Shown piece after piece: positions 19,221 to 28,835 of a stretch of DNA of 64,000 nt. The notes beneath the pieces are model-generated. The model was given only the letters and a program-made list of their open reading frames with translations. It was not told the DNA's origin and made no database searches. The stretch is from assembly GCF_004005935.1 (NCBI RefSeq), contig NZ_SACQ01000002.1:124001-188000 (forward strand). The letters are read 5' to 3'. The first letter of the stretch is position 1, and the number at the start of each line of letters is the position of its first letter. The stretch is from Neptunomonas marina (GTDB lineage Bacteria > Pseudomonadota > Gammaproteobacteria > Pseudomonadales > Balneatricaceae). The translations under genes were made by a program, and so were the position numbers.

Positions 19221-20486
19221 TTGGAAGAAGCATCGATAAGTTTTCTTCTCGGAATTCTCGTTTTTCTGATCTGTTGTTCTGCTTTTTTCTCGAGTTCTGA
19301 AACCGGCATGATGTCGCTCAACCGGTATCGACTAAAGCATTTAGTAAAACAGAAACATGCGGGGGCCCGCAGAGCGAGCAACCTCTTAGACCGTCCAGAT
19401 CGCCTCATCGGCGTTATTTTGATCGGCAACAACTTCGTTAACATCTTAGCCACCTCAATTGCTACCGTGCTAGCTGTGCGCATTTGGGGAGACGCTGGTA
19501 TTGCCATCGCTACAGCTGCGCTGACATTAGTGATCCTAATTTTCGCTGAAGTCACGCCCAAGACAATGGCTGCGCTATTTCCAGAACGCATCGCATTTCC
19601 AGCTTCATTTATTTTAACGCCTCTGCTCAAGCTACTTTATCCACTCGTTTGGATCGTTAACGGAATCACAAATAGCATCTTGAAGGTGTTTGGCGTTAGC
19701 GTTGATAGCCAGAACGAGGACCATCTCAGCACCGAAGAGCTGCGCACACTGGTCAATGAAGCTGGCGCCCTGCTGCCAAAGCGCAAACAGTCGATGCTGC
19801 TAGGCGTTTTAGAGCTCAATGATGTGACCGTTGACGACATCATGATCCCGAAAAACGAGATTCAAGGTATCGACCTTGATCTTGAGCTGGATGAGATCCT
19901 CGATAAGCTATCCAAAACCGCCCACACTCGTCTGCCGGTTTACAATGGTGATGTGAACAAAGTGGTTGGCATTTTGCACATGCGCAACCTAGCACAACTG
20001 ATCCAGCAGGGCATGGTGACGAAAGCCGCTATCTTGCAGGTGATCGCAGAGCCGTATTTCATTCCAGAAAGCACACCGCTGCAAACTCAACTTCTGAACT
20101 TTCAAAAAGAGAGCCGCCGCATTGGGTTAGTGGTGGATGAGTACGGTGATGTACAAGGTATTGCAACGCTTGAGGATATCCTCGAAGAGATCGTTGGAGA
20201 GCTCTCTGCAGATCACAAAGAGGAGAACTCTGATATTCACCTGCAGGAGGATGGCAGCTACTTCATCGAAGCCTCTGCCTATATTCGCGAGATCAATAAG
20301 ACGCTCAACTGGGAGCTTCCTACTGATGGGCCGAAAACACTCAACGGCCTTATCATTGAGACGCTTGAATCGATCCCCGATGCAAACGTTTGCCTGACCA
20401 TTGGCCAGTATCGTATTGAGACGCTACAAATCACTGACAACTTGATTAAGTCAGCACGCCTAGTAGCGATTCCTCAACGCTCATAG
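19221..20486 (+). CDS. yfjD: CNNM/CorC family membrane protein with CBS pair (YfjD-like)
   Basis: 421 residues. The N-terminal DUF21/CNNM domain has about four helices (SSSETGMMSLNRYRLKHL, VILIGNNFVNILAT, FAEVTPKTMAALFPE). A CBS pair spans about 205-335 (DIMIPKNEIQGID, VVDEYGDVQGIATLEDILEEIVGE), and a CorC/HlyC-associated domain closes the protein (about 350-420). Related proteins are linked to magnesium or cobalt transport and resistance; the substrate here is not proven. The start is a TTG at 19221 with AAGG nine bases upstream; this matches the N-terminus of E. coli YfjD (MEH/MEE...). Confidence 0.9.
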   Translation: MEEASISFLLGILVFLICCSAFFSSSETGMMSLNRYRLKHLVKQKHAGARRASNLLDRPDRLIGVILIGNNFVNILATSIATVLAVRIWGDAGIAIATAALTLVILIFAEVTPKTMAALFPERIAFPASFILTPLLKLLYPLVWIVNGITNSILKVFGVSVDSQNEDHLSTEELRTLVNEAGALLPKRKQSMLLGVLELNDVTVDDIMIPKNEIQGIDLDLELDEILDKLSKTAHTRLPVYNGDVNKVVGILHMRNLAQLIQQGMVTKAAILQVIAEPYFIPESTPLQTQLLNFQKESRRIGLVVDEYGDVQGIATLEDILEEIVGELSADHKEENSDIHLQEDGSYFIEASAYIREINKTLNWELPTDGPKTLNGLIIETLESIPDANVCLTIGQYRIETLQITDNLIKSARLVAIPQRS

Positions 20487-20493
20487 CACTTGC

Positions 20494-20520
20494 CGAGCTA
20501 GCCTGTAACAGGCTAGCTCG
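20494..20520. terminator. Bidirectional terminator between convergent genes
   Basis: Twelve-base-pair perfect stem CGAGCTAGCCTG/CAGGCTAGCTCG with loop TAA. It begins eight bases past the yfjD stop and overlaps the last codons of the convergent minus-strand gene. It lacks a long T-tract. Confidence 0.7.
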
Positions 20521-20818
20521 TCGTCAACTTCTCAGTCACGCTTTGTACTTTATCAGCCATGGTTTGGTCGCGATCAGTGCGTGTTCCGATACGCATACTG
20601 GTCGTGACTCGCGGAGCTCCTAATTCATGCACCACCTCGTGGCAACGCTTCACCACGGCAAATACTTCATCCCACTCACCTTCAATATTAGTTCCGTAGG
20701 CATGCATCAGGTGGGATAAACCTGCCGCTTCGATCTCCTGCTGGCAGGCGGCCACATAGGACGATACCGATACACCAACACCCATCGGCACCACACATAA
20801 GTCAATCATCACCTTCAT
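20513..20818 (-). CDS. MTH1187-family thiamine-binding protein
   Basis: 101 residues matching the Thiamine_BP/YqgV family (PF01910), small ferredoxin-like-fold proteins thought to bind thiamine in the cytoplasm. The N-terminus MKVMIDLCVVPMGVGVSVSSYV and central HLMHAYGTNIEGEWDEVF are characteristic. The ATG at 20818 follows GAGGAG at six bases; the longer frame from 20890 overlaps the upstream gene and has no support. Its last codons sit in the bidirectional terminator stem. Ten bases separate it from the DUF1289 gene. Confidence 0.88.
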   Translation of the reverse strand: MKVMIDLCVVPMGVGVSVSSYVAACQQEIEAAGLSHLMHAYGTNIEGEWDEVFAVVKRCHEVVHELGAPRVTTSMRIGTRTDRDQTMADKVQSVTEKLTTS

Positions 20819-20828
20819 CACATGCTCC

Positions 20829-21023
20829 TCAACAAATCTCGCCTTGATGGCGGCGCGCGACTTTTTCGAGCACCTCGCGCTTTTGCGCATTGGTTAGCAC
20901 ACCCCACTCGCCAATCTCGATCCCGTGACGGCGGCAAGCAATACACAGATCGTGCTCATCCAGTGCACAAACACCGACACACGGACTCCTCACAGGCTTA
21001 TCTTCGTTAGTCTCAACACTCAC
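20829..21023 (-). CDS. DUF1289 small cysteine-rich protein
   Basis: 64 residues. The core SPCVGVCALDEHDLCIACRR matches DUF1289, a family with a CxxxC...CxxC arrangement that probably binds metal; function unknown. GTG start at 21023 with GGAG eight bases upstream. It overlaps the end of the NUDIX gene by 11 bases and is followed closely by the thiamine-binding protein, so the three minus-strand genes likely form one operon. Confidence 0.85.
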   Translation of the reverse strand: MSVETNEDKPVRSPCVGVCALDEHDLCIACRRHGIEIGEWGVLTNAQKREVLEKVARRHQGEIC

Positions 21024-21606
21024 TGTCGTGCTCCGGTCGCGGTTTCATTGGGATGTTAGCGTCAAACCCAACGTTCAAAAGTTCTACAAGCATATAAGCG
21101 GTTAACCCCCATATGATATGCCCTTCATATTCGTATGCGGGAACGTAATGCGTTAAACCTTTAAAGCGAATACTATCCGTACGCGCGCGATGATCCTGTA
21201 AAAAGAAGGATAGCGGTGCGGTAAAAATACTTTCTAGTTCATCCGGGTTGGCCTCAAGCCGCAACCCTGTGGGCACAATACCAACCCACGGCGTCACCTG
21301 TAACTGATGCTTGGACATCACCTGACCAAGATTGCCTAGCACATCAACCGCATTGGGTGATAAGCCGATCTCCTCCTCAGCTTCGCGCAGTGCCGTAAAC
21401 AGAAGGTCAGGATCTGCTGGATCTTGCTTACCGCCCGGAAACGCCACCTCCCCGCGGTGCGTAGACAAGCGCGAGGAGCGCTTGGTCAAAATCACCTCAG
21501 GATCGGCTGCGTCCGTCAGCGCAATGAGCACACTTGCTTGGGGCTGTGCGCTTCTGAACTGGTATGGGGAGTACTGCTGTAAACGCTCTCGTAGTTGTTC
21601 GAGCAT
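21013..21606 (-). CDS. nudL: NUDIX hydrolase, CoA pyrophosphatase type
   Basis: 197 residues. The NUDIX box is intact (GGKQDPADP...ALREAEEEIGL), preceded by LTKRSSRLSTHRGEVAFPGG, the extended motif of the CoA-specific NudL/YeaB subfamily. The expected reaction is hydrolysis of CoA or acyl-CoA to phosphopantetheine and 3',5'-ADP, requiring Mg or Mn. ATG at 21606. First gene of a three-gene minus-strand group. Confidence 0.9.
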   Translation of the reverse strand: MLEQLRERLQQYSPYQFRSAQPQASVLIALTDAADPEVILTKRSSRLSTHRGEVAFPGGKQDPADPDLLFTALREAEEEIGLSPNAVDVLGNLGQVMSKHQLQVTPWVGIVPTGLRLEANPDELESIFTAPLSFFLQDHRARTDSIRFKGLTHYVPAYEYEGHIIWGLTAYMLVELLNVGFDANIPMKPRPEHDSEC

Positions 21607-21709
21607 AAACCCTCGTATCGATTAAACTTGCTGGATATGAGCGTGAAAACCGCTTGTCGTCTATCGCCTCTTATCTCAAAATAGCTCTCAAAAAGGGAGA
21701 GTGAGATAG

Positions 21710-22273
21710 ATGAAGTTCTGTAGCGTATGCGGCCACACCGTTACCCTAAAAGTACCCGAGAACGATAACCTACCGCGCTTCGTCTGCGAGAACTGCGCTA
21801 CGATTCATTATAGCAACCCTAAGATTGTTGCCGGTTGCCTTCCTGTATACCAAGATACATACGTTTTACTGTGCAAACGTGCGATTGAGCCGCGCCTCGG
21901 CTACTGGACACTTCCCGCAGGTTTCATGGAAAACAACGAGTCCACCGAGCAAGCTGCCCTACGCGAAACCGCAGAGGAGGCAAACGCACAGGTTGATATA
22001 CGTAAGCTCTACACGCTCACATCCATCGTACATGTCAGCCAAGTGCAGTTGATCTACCTTGCTGACCTGCCAAAACCTGAGTTTGATATCAGCTCAGAAT
22101 CGTCTGAAGTACGCCTATTCCACCTCGATGAAATCCCGTGGGATCAGTTAGCTTTTCAGACGATACGAAACGCACTGCGCTTTTATATAGAGGATTTAGC
22201 CCGTGGGGAGTTCCCTCTGCACTGCGTCGATATTAACACACCACCGGGCGTCTACACTGACCCTAAAAACTAA
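21710..22273 (+). CDS. NUDIX hydrolase with N-terminal zinc ribbon
   Basis: 187 residues. The N-terminus has two CxxC knuckles (CSVCGH...CENCATIHYSNPK), a zinc ribbon as in NudC-like and related NUDIX proteins. The NUDIX box follows at about residues 72-94 (GFMENNESTEQAALRETAEEA); the usual final glycine position is asparagine, as is common in this subfamily. The substrate is unknown; a nucleotide cofactor diphosphate is likely. It is divergent from nudL with about 100 bp between starts, and its stop overlaps the convergent DMT gene by four bases. Confidence 0.88.
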   Translation: MKFCSVCGHTVTLKVPENDNLPRFVCENCATIHYSNPKIVAGCLPVYQDTYVLLCKRAIEPRLGYWTLPAGFMENNESTEQAALRETAEEANAQVDIRKLYTLTSIVHVSQVQLIYLADLPKPEFDISSESSEVRLFHLDEIPWDQLAFQTIRNALRFYIEDLARGEFPLHCVDINTPPGVYTDPKN

Positions 22274-23172
22274 GCGCTAGCGGTTTCTGGCGCAGACTCT
22301 GAGCTGCGCTGCTGGCTCAGAACCACTCCGGCCAGCACCACGCCAGAGGCGAGCAACTGTTCGAAGGTCATACGCTCATCCAAGATAATAAACGCAAGTA
22401 AGAGCGTGATGACCGGGATCAAGTTAATAAATGCTGATGCCTGCGAAACTTTCACTTTAGAAACGGCAAAATTATACAGCCCATACGCACCGATATTGAT
22501 GAATACACCGAGGTAGAGAATAGCCATTACGCCAGAGCCTGCCCACTCAGCTGGGAGTGTCGTTTGCGGTAAAAATAGCAATGGAAAAAAGAACACCGAA
22601 CCACAAAAGGCTTGCAAGGCTGTCAAAAACCACGGCGAGTAACGCTCACTCAGATGCTTAAGAGCCAACGAATAAACCGCTGCACAGACCATGGCACAAA
22701 ACTCTAAAAAGTTACCCAGTAGCGGGTTAGGAGCATGTGCCGAATCCTCAGCAGTGAGGCTAAGCCATAGCGCACCGGCCACCGCCACTAAAAACCCAAA
22801 CAGCGCCGAGCGGCTCATCCGCTCTTTCAATACAAAGAACGCACCAATACCCACAAGCAGCGGCGCCATCGCGGTAATCATTCCAGCTTGTGCGGCCGAG
22901 GTGTAAGTCAGTGCATTCGCTTCAAATACGAAGTACAAGCAAGGCTCAGCGATGACCATCACGGCAAGCCAAAGCAAGTCGCCACGGCGATACTCAAAGC
23001 GGCACCAAAGTTTATAAAACGGAATAAAGCACAAGGCTCCGATTAACATGCGCCCGAAGATCACCACCATCGGATCGTAATGCATAAAAGCCAGTTTGAG
23101 CGCAATAAATGAACTTGCCCACAACGCCATCGCGAAAAACAAGCTCAGCGTTGGCAACCAACGAAGCAACAT
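22270..23172 (-). CDS. DMT-superfamily (EamA) permease
   Basis: 300 residues with ten predicted helices in two EamA repeats (about 8-140 and 150-288). Typical features: FFAMALWASSFIALKLAF at the start, the helix-5 motif, and the second repeat ending LLLAFIILDERMTFEQLLASGVVLAGVVLS. It probably exports small metabolites or amino acids across the inner membrane; the substrate cannot be told. Four-base convergent overlap with the NUDIX gene; 27 bp downstream of the following sensor gene on the same strand. Confidence 0.9.
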   Translation of the reverse strand: MLLRWLPTLSLFFAMALWASSFIALKLAFMHYDPMVVIFGRMLIGALCFIPFYKLWCRFEYRRGDLLWLAVMVIAEPCLYFVFEANALTYTSAAQAGMITAMAPLLVGIGAFFVLKERMSRSALFGFLVAVAGALWLSLTAEDSAHAPNPLLGNFLEFCAMVCAAVYSLALKHLSERYSPWFLTALQAFCGSVFFFPLLFLPQTTLPAEWAGSGVMAILYLGVFINIGAYGLYNFAVSKVKVSQASAFINLIPVITLLLAFIILDERMTFEQLLASGVVLAGVVLSQQRSSESAPETASA

Positions 23173-23199
23173 AGCGTTATTCCTTTTGCTGTTAGTGCT

Positions 23200-26070
23200 T
23201 TAGTGGACCTTATGCAATAGACGCACGAAGTCTTGAGAAGTCAGCGGTTTAGAGAAGTAGAAGCCCTGTACTTGATCACACCCGTAAGCACCCAAGAAGT
23301 TGAGCTGCGCTTCGGTTTCAACGCCTTCCGCGATGGTTTCCAAGCTTAAGTGGCGGGCCACATCCAAGATTGAGGCAGTAATCGCGTTATCATCGCTATC
23401 ATCTGGCAAACCGTCGATAAAGGCGCGATCGATTTTGAGCTTATCAAGAGAGAACTTTTTAAGATAGGCCAGACTAGAATATCCGGTGCCAAAGTCATCG
23501 AGAGCCGTTCGCACACCGATCGCGCGGAAGCTACTGAGTAGCTGCTGAGCGCGATTCACATCGTTCATTAGCGTGCTTTCCGTAAGCTCCAACTCTAGAT
23601 GAGATGCAGGAAAACCGGTGCGCTCCAGAATATCCATCACGGTTTCAAAAAAACCTTCGCGGAATTGTACCGGTGAGACATTAATCGCCACACAGGGCAG
23701 ATCAAACCCTTGCTTTAACCACTCAGCGCCTTGGCGACAACCCTCTTCTAGGACCCAATCACCGATTGAGAGGATGAGTCCAGAATCCTCTGCCAGCGGG
23801 ATAAACTCCGCAGGCGAGATAAACTGGCCATCATGTTTCCAGCGAAGCAAGGCTTCGCAGCCAACGATGCTGCGATCTAGTAAATTGTACTGCGGCTGAT
23901 AATAGAGTTCTAACTCGTCGCGCTCTAATGCCATACGCAACGCGCTTTCCATCAATAAACGGCGAGACGCTTTCGCATTAAGGTCACGGCGATAAAACTG
24001 ATAGTTGTTACGTCCCTGAGATTTAGCATGATAGAGCGCTGCATCGGCACTACTTAGCAATGCCCCAAAGTCGGCACCATCATCAGGATAAGATGCGATA
24101 CCGATACTTGGTGTAACCACGAGGTCAAAGTCTTTATCTTTGATCGCTTCCGCTACCACCTGAATCAAGCGCTGGGCATAGGTACCAGCACTCTCTGTGA
24201 CTTCAGGCTGCTCTCTTAACAAGATGACAAACTCATCACCGCCCAAGCGCCCGATCATATCAATATCAACCACATCTTGACGCAAACGCTGCGCGATCTC
24301 CTGCAAAACCTTATCGCCAACCCAGTGGCCCAAGGAGTCATTGATCACTTTAAAACGGTCAAGATCCATAAATAGCAGGTGGAACTGGTGCAACTCACCC
24401 TGATCCACTTCATTGATAAGACGCGCGACCTGCGCCATCAGGTGGCGCCGGTTAGGTAACCCGGTCAGCTCGTCATAATCAGCCATGTAACGTAGCTGCT
24501 CTTCCGCTTTCTTTTGATCCGACACATCGCTGAAAGTCGCAATATAGTTCACTACGTTGCCATCTTCATCGCGTGAAACTGCGATAGATAGTTGCTCGGG
24601 GTAAACCGCTCCTGACTTGGTCCGGTTCCAGATTTCACCCGCCCATCGCCCTTCATCTTGCAGCACACGCCACATGCTGTCGTAGAACTCGCGTGTGTGC
24701 TTTCCAGAGGAGAGAATGGATGGCGAGCGCCCTACCACTTCCTCCTCTTGGTAGCCGGTAATGGCAGTAAAGGATCGGTTAACCGCTACAATCTGGTTAT
24801 CGGGGTTCGTGACGATGATACCCTCGCTCGCAGTGTCAAAAACACGCGATGCAATCCGTAACGCCTTGGCATCACCTTCAATTTTGGACTGCTGCGTTTC
24901 GATACTCTTCTGATAGGCATAGAACAAACGTTTCAGCCAACTGCCATATAACCAAGCACAGACCAGTACACCTGCCCCGATCACAGACAGTGCAATCACC
25001 AGCTTGATAAAGTCACGTCGGTCATTCTCTTTCTGGCGTAACACCAGATCACGATATACGGCTTCAATCTCTTCGGGGTACACCCCAGCGACCAGCACCC
25101 AACCCCACTCGTCAACGTTCTGCACCAGCGAGAGCTTGCGTGCTATCCGCGGCTCATCAGTATTGGGCGTGAACCAATCGTATTGCACAAAGCCACCGCC
25201 TTGCTCAGCCACCGCCAACACTTTATGCACAACATCGCGCTCCATTTTGGATGGAATGTTGTCCACATGAACAGGGAACTGCGCACTCGATTTAGGTGCA
25301 TAGAGAACATTTCCCTCTCGGTCGAGTACCGAAAAATATCCGTTATCGCCGAATCTCAGAGAACGTATCCGTGTGAGAGCAATCTCTTTGAGATCATTCT
25401 CAAATTGATATAGGTAGTCTCCAGCGCCAATAATCCAGCCATACGGCTCAAATAAGCGCACGTAAGCAATTTTATTACGCATCTGATCGGGATAGTCCGG
25501 CGCATACCAACGATAGCGGCTATACCCCGAGTGGGTTTCGCTTTGTTCCACTACGTCAATCAAACCACGCATGATGTAATGCCCAGTATCGTCACGATTA
25601 TCGAGTAGCGACGACCCCTCTAAGTCGGGTGCAGTCGGCAACAATATGCACTGCCCGGCCATATCATCAATAAAATAGTAACCACGCCCACTAAAAAAAC
25701 GCGGTCCACGCAACGCTTCAATTATCTGAGTTTTGAGCTGCGCCTCCGTTAGACGCTGCTGGTTTTGTTGGTATAACGAATGGGCAAGGTGGTAGGCAAG
25801 ATCAACAACCTCTTTCGATTGCTGCTCCAACTCCATCTCCGCTTGTGTTGACGTAAAGCGGATATAATCATGCAAGGAGTTTAACTCGTGCGTTAGGCGC
25901 TTTTTCTGCGCTTCCACCACATCGACATGCAACTCTTCCAAGCGTGATGTGTCATCATAGAGTCGAGAGAAAAAGAAAACGATGGTTGTCGCGAGCAGTA
26001 ATAACACTGCGCCTAGCATGCCTGCTGTTAGGTAACGCGGGATAGATTGCGTATCAATGTTGAGTGACAT
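23200..26070 (-). CDS. Membrane Cache-PAS-GGDEF-EAL c-di-GMP protein
   Basis: 956 residues. N-terminal helix (about 15-35), then a periplasmic region with two Cache-type repeats (GRGYYFIDDMAGQCILLP ... GWIIGAGDYLY; DNGYFSVLDREGNVLYAP ... WGWVLVAGVY), then a helix near 355-378. PAS follows (about 405-520, ending in a PAC segment NYIATFSDVSDQKKAEE), then GGDEF with intact RLGGDEF (about 530-695) and EAL with intact CEALLRWKH and DDFGTGYSS (about 705-950). Both catalytic sites look functional. Cache repeats usually bind small carboxylates or amino acids. ATG at 26070. Confidence 0.92.
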   Translation of the reverse strand: MSLNIDTQSIPRYLTAGMLGAVLLLLATTIVFFFSRLYDDTSRLEELHVDVVEAQKKRLTHELNSLHDYIRFTSTQAEMELEQQSKEVVDLAYHLAHSLYQQNQQRLTEAQLKTQIIEALRGPRFFSGRGYYFIDDMAGQCILLPTAPDLEGSSLLDNRDDTGHYIMRGLIDVVEQSETHSGYSRYRWYAPDYPDQMRNKIAYVRLFEPYGWIIGAGDYLYQFENDLKEIALTRIRSLRFGDNGYFSVLDREGNVLYAPKSSAQFPVHVDNIPSKMERDVVHKVLAVAEQGGGFVQYDWFTPNTDEPRIARKLSLVQNVDEWGWVLVAGVYPEEIEAVYRDLVLRQKENDRRDFIKLVIALSVIGAGVLVCAWLYGSWLKRLFYAYQKSIETQQSKIEGDAKALRIASRVFDTASEGIIVTNPDNQIVAVNRSFTAITGYQEEEVVGRSPSILSSGKHTREFYDSMWRVLQDEGRWAGEIWNRTKSGAVYPEQLSIAVSRDEDGNVVNYIATFSDVSDQKKAEEQLRYMADYDELTGLPNRRHLMAQVARLINEVDQGELHQFHLLFMDLDRFKVINDSLGHWVGDKVLQEIAQRLRQDVVDIDMIGRLGGDEFVILLREQPEVTESAGTYAQRLIQVVAEAIKDKDFDLVVTPSIGIASYPDDGADFGALLSSADAALYHAKSQGRNNYQFYRRDLNAKASRRLLMESALRMALERDELELYYQPQYNLLDRSIVGCEALLRWKHDGQFISPAEFIPLAEDSGLILSIGDWVLEEGCRQGAEWLKQGFDLPCVAINVSPVQFREGFFETVMDILERTGFPASHLELELTESTLMNDVNRAQQLLSSFRAIGVRTALDDFGTGYSSLAYLKKFSLDKLKIDRAFIDGLPDDSDDNAITASILDVARHLSLETIAEGVETEAQLNFLGAYGCDQVQGFYFSKPLTSQDFVRLLHKVH

Positions 26071-26234
26071 AACGGGTTACAAACTACTCCCACCAACAAA
26101 GCCCTCTGCAATCAGGGCCAAACTTGCCTTTACAAACAAAAACCTGTTTGCATAAAGCGACAACACTTTTGAAGGCGCCTACTATATCAGTTCTTTAGTC
26201 AGACCAATAGAAAAACAACATTCTATATACTGAT

Positions 26235-26546
26235 TTAAAAGTCAGAAAGTTTCCATACGTCAAAGGCGGGTTCTTCATAGGGGTGAGTATGACGTAGCTC
26301 AGCGATGACAGATTTGATGAGCTCATCGCTGCAAACCATTTCGACCTTCCACTCAGGTAAGGTCTCGAGCTGACCATGCTGGCCTATAAACGGTTGACTA
26401 TGTTCGTTAGGACGGAACTGACCCTCGCCTAAGGTTTGCCAGCAACAAGCCTCATAGTCACCTATTCGACCAGCGCCGACAGCAAAAAGGGCCTCTTTGA
26501 CAAGCTCACGATGAGATTCAGGGACAAAAAACGCTAATTTATACAC
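26235..26546 (-). CDS. NIF3/YqfO C-terminal-like small protein
   Basis: 103 residues forming one ferredoxin-like domain of the type inserted in YqfO/NIF3 proteins (MYKLAFFVPESHRELVKEALFAVGAGRIGDY, LRHTHPYEEPAFDVW). Stand-alone copies are common in gammaproteobacteria; their role is unknown, with metal binding suggested by relation to CutA-like folds. Minus strand, about 64 bp downstream of the DUF3461 gene. Confidence 0.85.
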   Translation of the reverse strand: MYKLAFFVPESHRELVKEALFAVGAGRIGDYEACCWQTLGEGQFRPNEHSQPFIGQHGQLETLPEWKVEMVCSDELIKSVIAELRHTHPYEEPAFDVWKLSDF

Positions 26547-26610
26547 TTAGCTCTCCTTGGAAAGGCGGTAAAACATCGTGAGCCGATCAAAAATATCGCT
26601 AAATAGAGCG

Positions 26611-27000
26611 TTACATCTCTTCGATCTGGCGACGCATATCCTCAATCTTGCGTGAAACAACCTTCTCGAGATGCTCAATGTCATCGAGCAAGCGCTGCTT
26701 ATGATCTTGGCTCGCACGCTCAGCTGCAACCAAGCTATCCAGCTCTGCAACTGCACGCAAGAAGTAAGGCGATGACTCTGTAGTAGCGATGTACGGCACA
26801 CGACCTTCGTTCACACGCATATTCTTGTGCATGCGCTTGAACTTGAACTTTTTGCTCTTCGCCATCCATTCACCTTGGTGGCGATGGAAGTAGATTTTTA
26901 GGACATCAACATCGCCTTCAATGCGCGAAGTATAACGTTCGATATCGCTAGGTTCTTCAATACCCATCTCAGTTAATGTGGGGAATTTTTCCTCTGACAT
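26611..27000 (-). CDS. DUF3461 family protein
   Basis: 129 residues of the DUF3461 family (FPTLTEMGIEEPSDIERYTSR, DVLKIYFHRHQGEWMAKSKKFKFKR, AVAELDSLV), found mainly in Pseudomonas-like gammaproteobacteria, function unknown. The C-terminal half (about 85-129) is a predicted coiled coil. The ATG at 27000 agrees with family N-termini; the longer frame to 27132 runs through the dapB terminator hairpin and is rejected. Confidence 0.88.
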   Translation of the reverse strand: MSEEKFPTLTEMGIEEPSDIERYTSRIEGDVDVLKIYFHRHQGEWMAKSKKFKFKRMHKNMRVNEGRVPYIATTESSPYFLRAVAELDSLVAAERASQDHKQRLLDDIEHLEKVVSRKIEDMRRQIEEM

Positions 27001-27116
27001 AGCCCTACTGCTCCTGAATAGCGTTTCGTTATATACAAAAGTATAACGCAGACTAGCTGAAATACTCGGCAAAGCAAATAGAAAAGTCAGCCTCACCTGA
27101 CTCATGTCGCGAAAAC

Positions 27117-27143
27117 AAAAAAGCCGCTTCAAAGCGGCTTTTT
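27117..27143 (-). terminator. Terminator after dapB
   Basis: Perfect stem AAGCCGCTT/AAGCGGCTT with loop CA, A-tract on one side and T-tract on the other. It lies 26 bp past the dapB stop; usable in both directions. Confidence 0.9.
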
Positions 27144-27168
27144 ATCACGCGTTCGGCACACGTAGCAA

Positions 27169-27993
<825 letters not shown>

Positions 27994-28788
27994 TTAGCCC
28001 AGCTTGTGATCCATATCGAACGCGGGGGTTTCGCAACCCGCAGCACCGACCACTTTAGCAGGCACACCAACCACTGTGGTATGTGGTGGTACATTATCTA
28101 ATACGACACTACCGCCGCCAACCTTGGCACCTTTACCGACTTCAATGTTGCCAAAGATCTTCGCACCGGCGGCGATCAAAACGCCTTCGCGAATCTTAGG
28201 ATGACGATCACCACTCTCTTTACCGGTACCGCCCAGCGTGACGTTCTGCAAAATGGAAACGTCATTCTCGATCACACAGGTTTCGCCGATCACAACACCT
28301 GTCGCATGGTCAAGCATGACGCCTTGGCCAATCTGTGCGGCAGGATGGATATCCACCTGCAAAACACTACTCACACGGCTTTGAATATAGAGCGCCATAG
28401 AACGTCGACCCTCTTGCCACATCCAATGCGCAACGCGATGAGCTTGCAGTGCATGGAAGCCCTTCAGGTAAAGCAACACGGTTGAGGCGAGACTAATCGC
28501 AGGGTCACGAGTTTTGACTGCGAGAATATCGCAACAGGCCGCATCAATGATGCGCGGATCTGCATCCATCGCTTGCTCTATTAGCTCACGTAGCAACACC
28601 GGCTGCATAACATCGTCCGCTAGTTTATTAGCGAGAATGTACGATAGCGCCGCCTTGATCTCAGCATGATTGATAATGCTCGAATGATAAAAACTCGCTA
28701 AGAATGGCTCCTTAGCCACTTCAGCTTTAGCTTCCTCTTGCAGGCTAGCCCACAACTCATCCGACGCGATACATCTTTCTCTCAACAT
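27994..28788 (-). CDS. cysE: Serine O-acetyltransferase
   Basis: Makes O-acetylserine from serine and acetyl-CoA, the committed step of cysteine synthesis. 264 residues from the ATG at 28788, preceded by GGAG at five bases. The N-terminal helical domain (LASFYHSSIINH, CCDILAVKTRDPA) is followed by the left-handed beta-helix of hexapeptide repeats (VDIHPAAQIGQGVMLDHATG, GDRHPKIREGVLIAAG). The ending PPHTTVVGVPAKVVG is typical. The ATG at 28821 lies inside the dnaJ terminator and is rejected. Placement between dnaJ and dapB is unusual. Confidence 0.95.
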   Translation of the reverse strand: MLRERCIASDELWASLQEEAKAEVAKEPFLASFYHSSIINHAEIKAALSYILANKLADDVMQPVLLRELIEQAMDADPRIIDAACCDILAVKTRDPAISLASTVLLYLKGFHALQAHRVAHWMWQEGRRSMALYIQSRVSSVLQVDIHPAAQIGQGVMLDHATGVVIGETCVIENDVSILQNVTLGGTGKESGDRHPKIREGVLIAAGAKIFGNIEVGKGAKVGGGSVVLDNVPPHTTVVGVPAKVVGAAGCETPAFDMDHKLG

Positions 28789-28804
28789 GGACGCTCCACG
28801 GTAA

Positions 28805-28830
28805 ACAAAATCGGGCCGCATCGCGGCCCG
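28805..28830 (-). terminator. Terminator after dnaJ
   Basis: Stem CGGGCCGC/GCGGCCCG with loop of three, followed on the minus strand by ATTTTGTTT. It begins five bases past the dnaJ stop and ends the grpE-dnaK-dnaJ unit. Confidence 0.85.
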
Positions 28831-28835
28831 TTAAA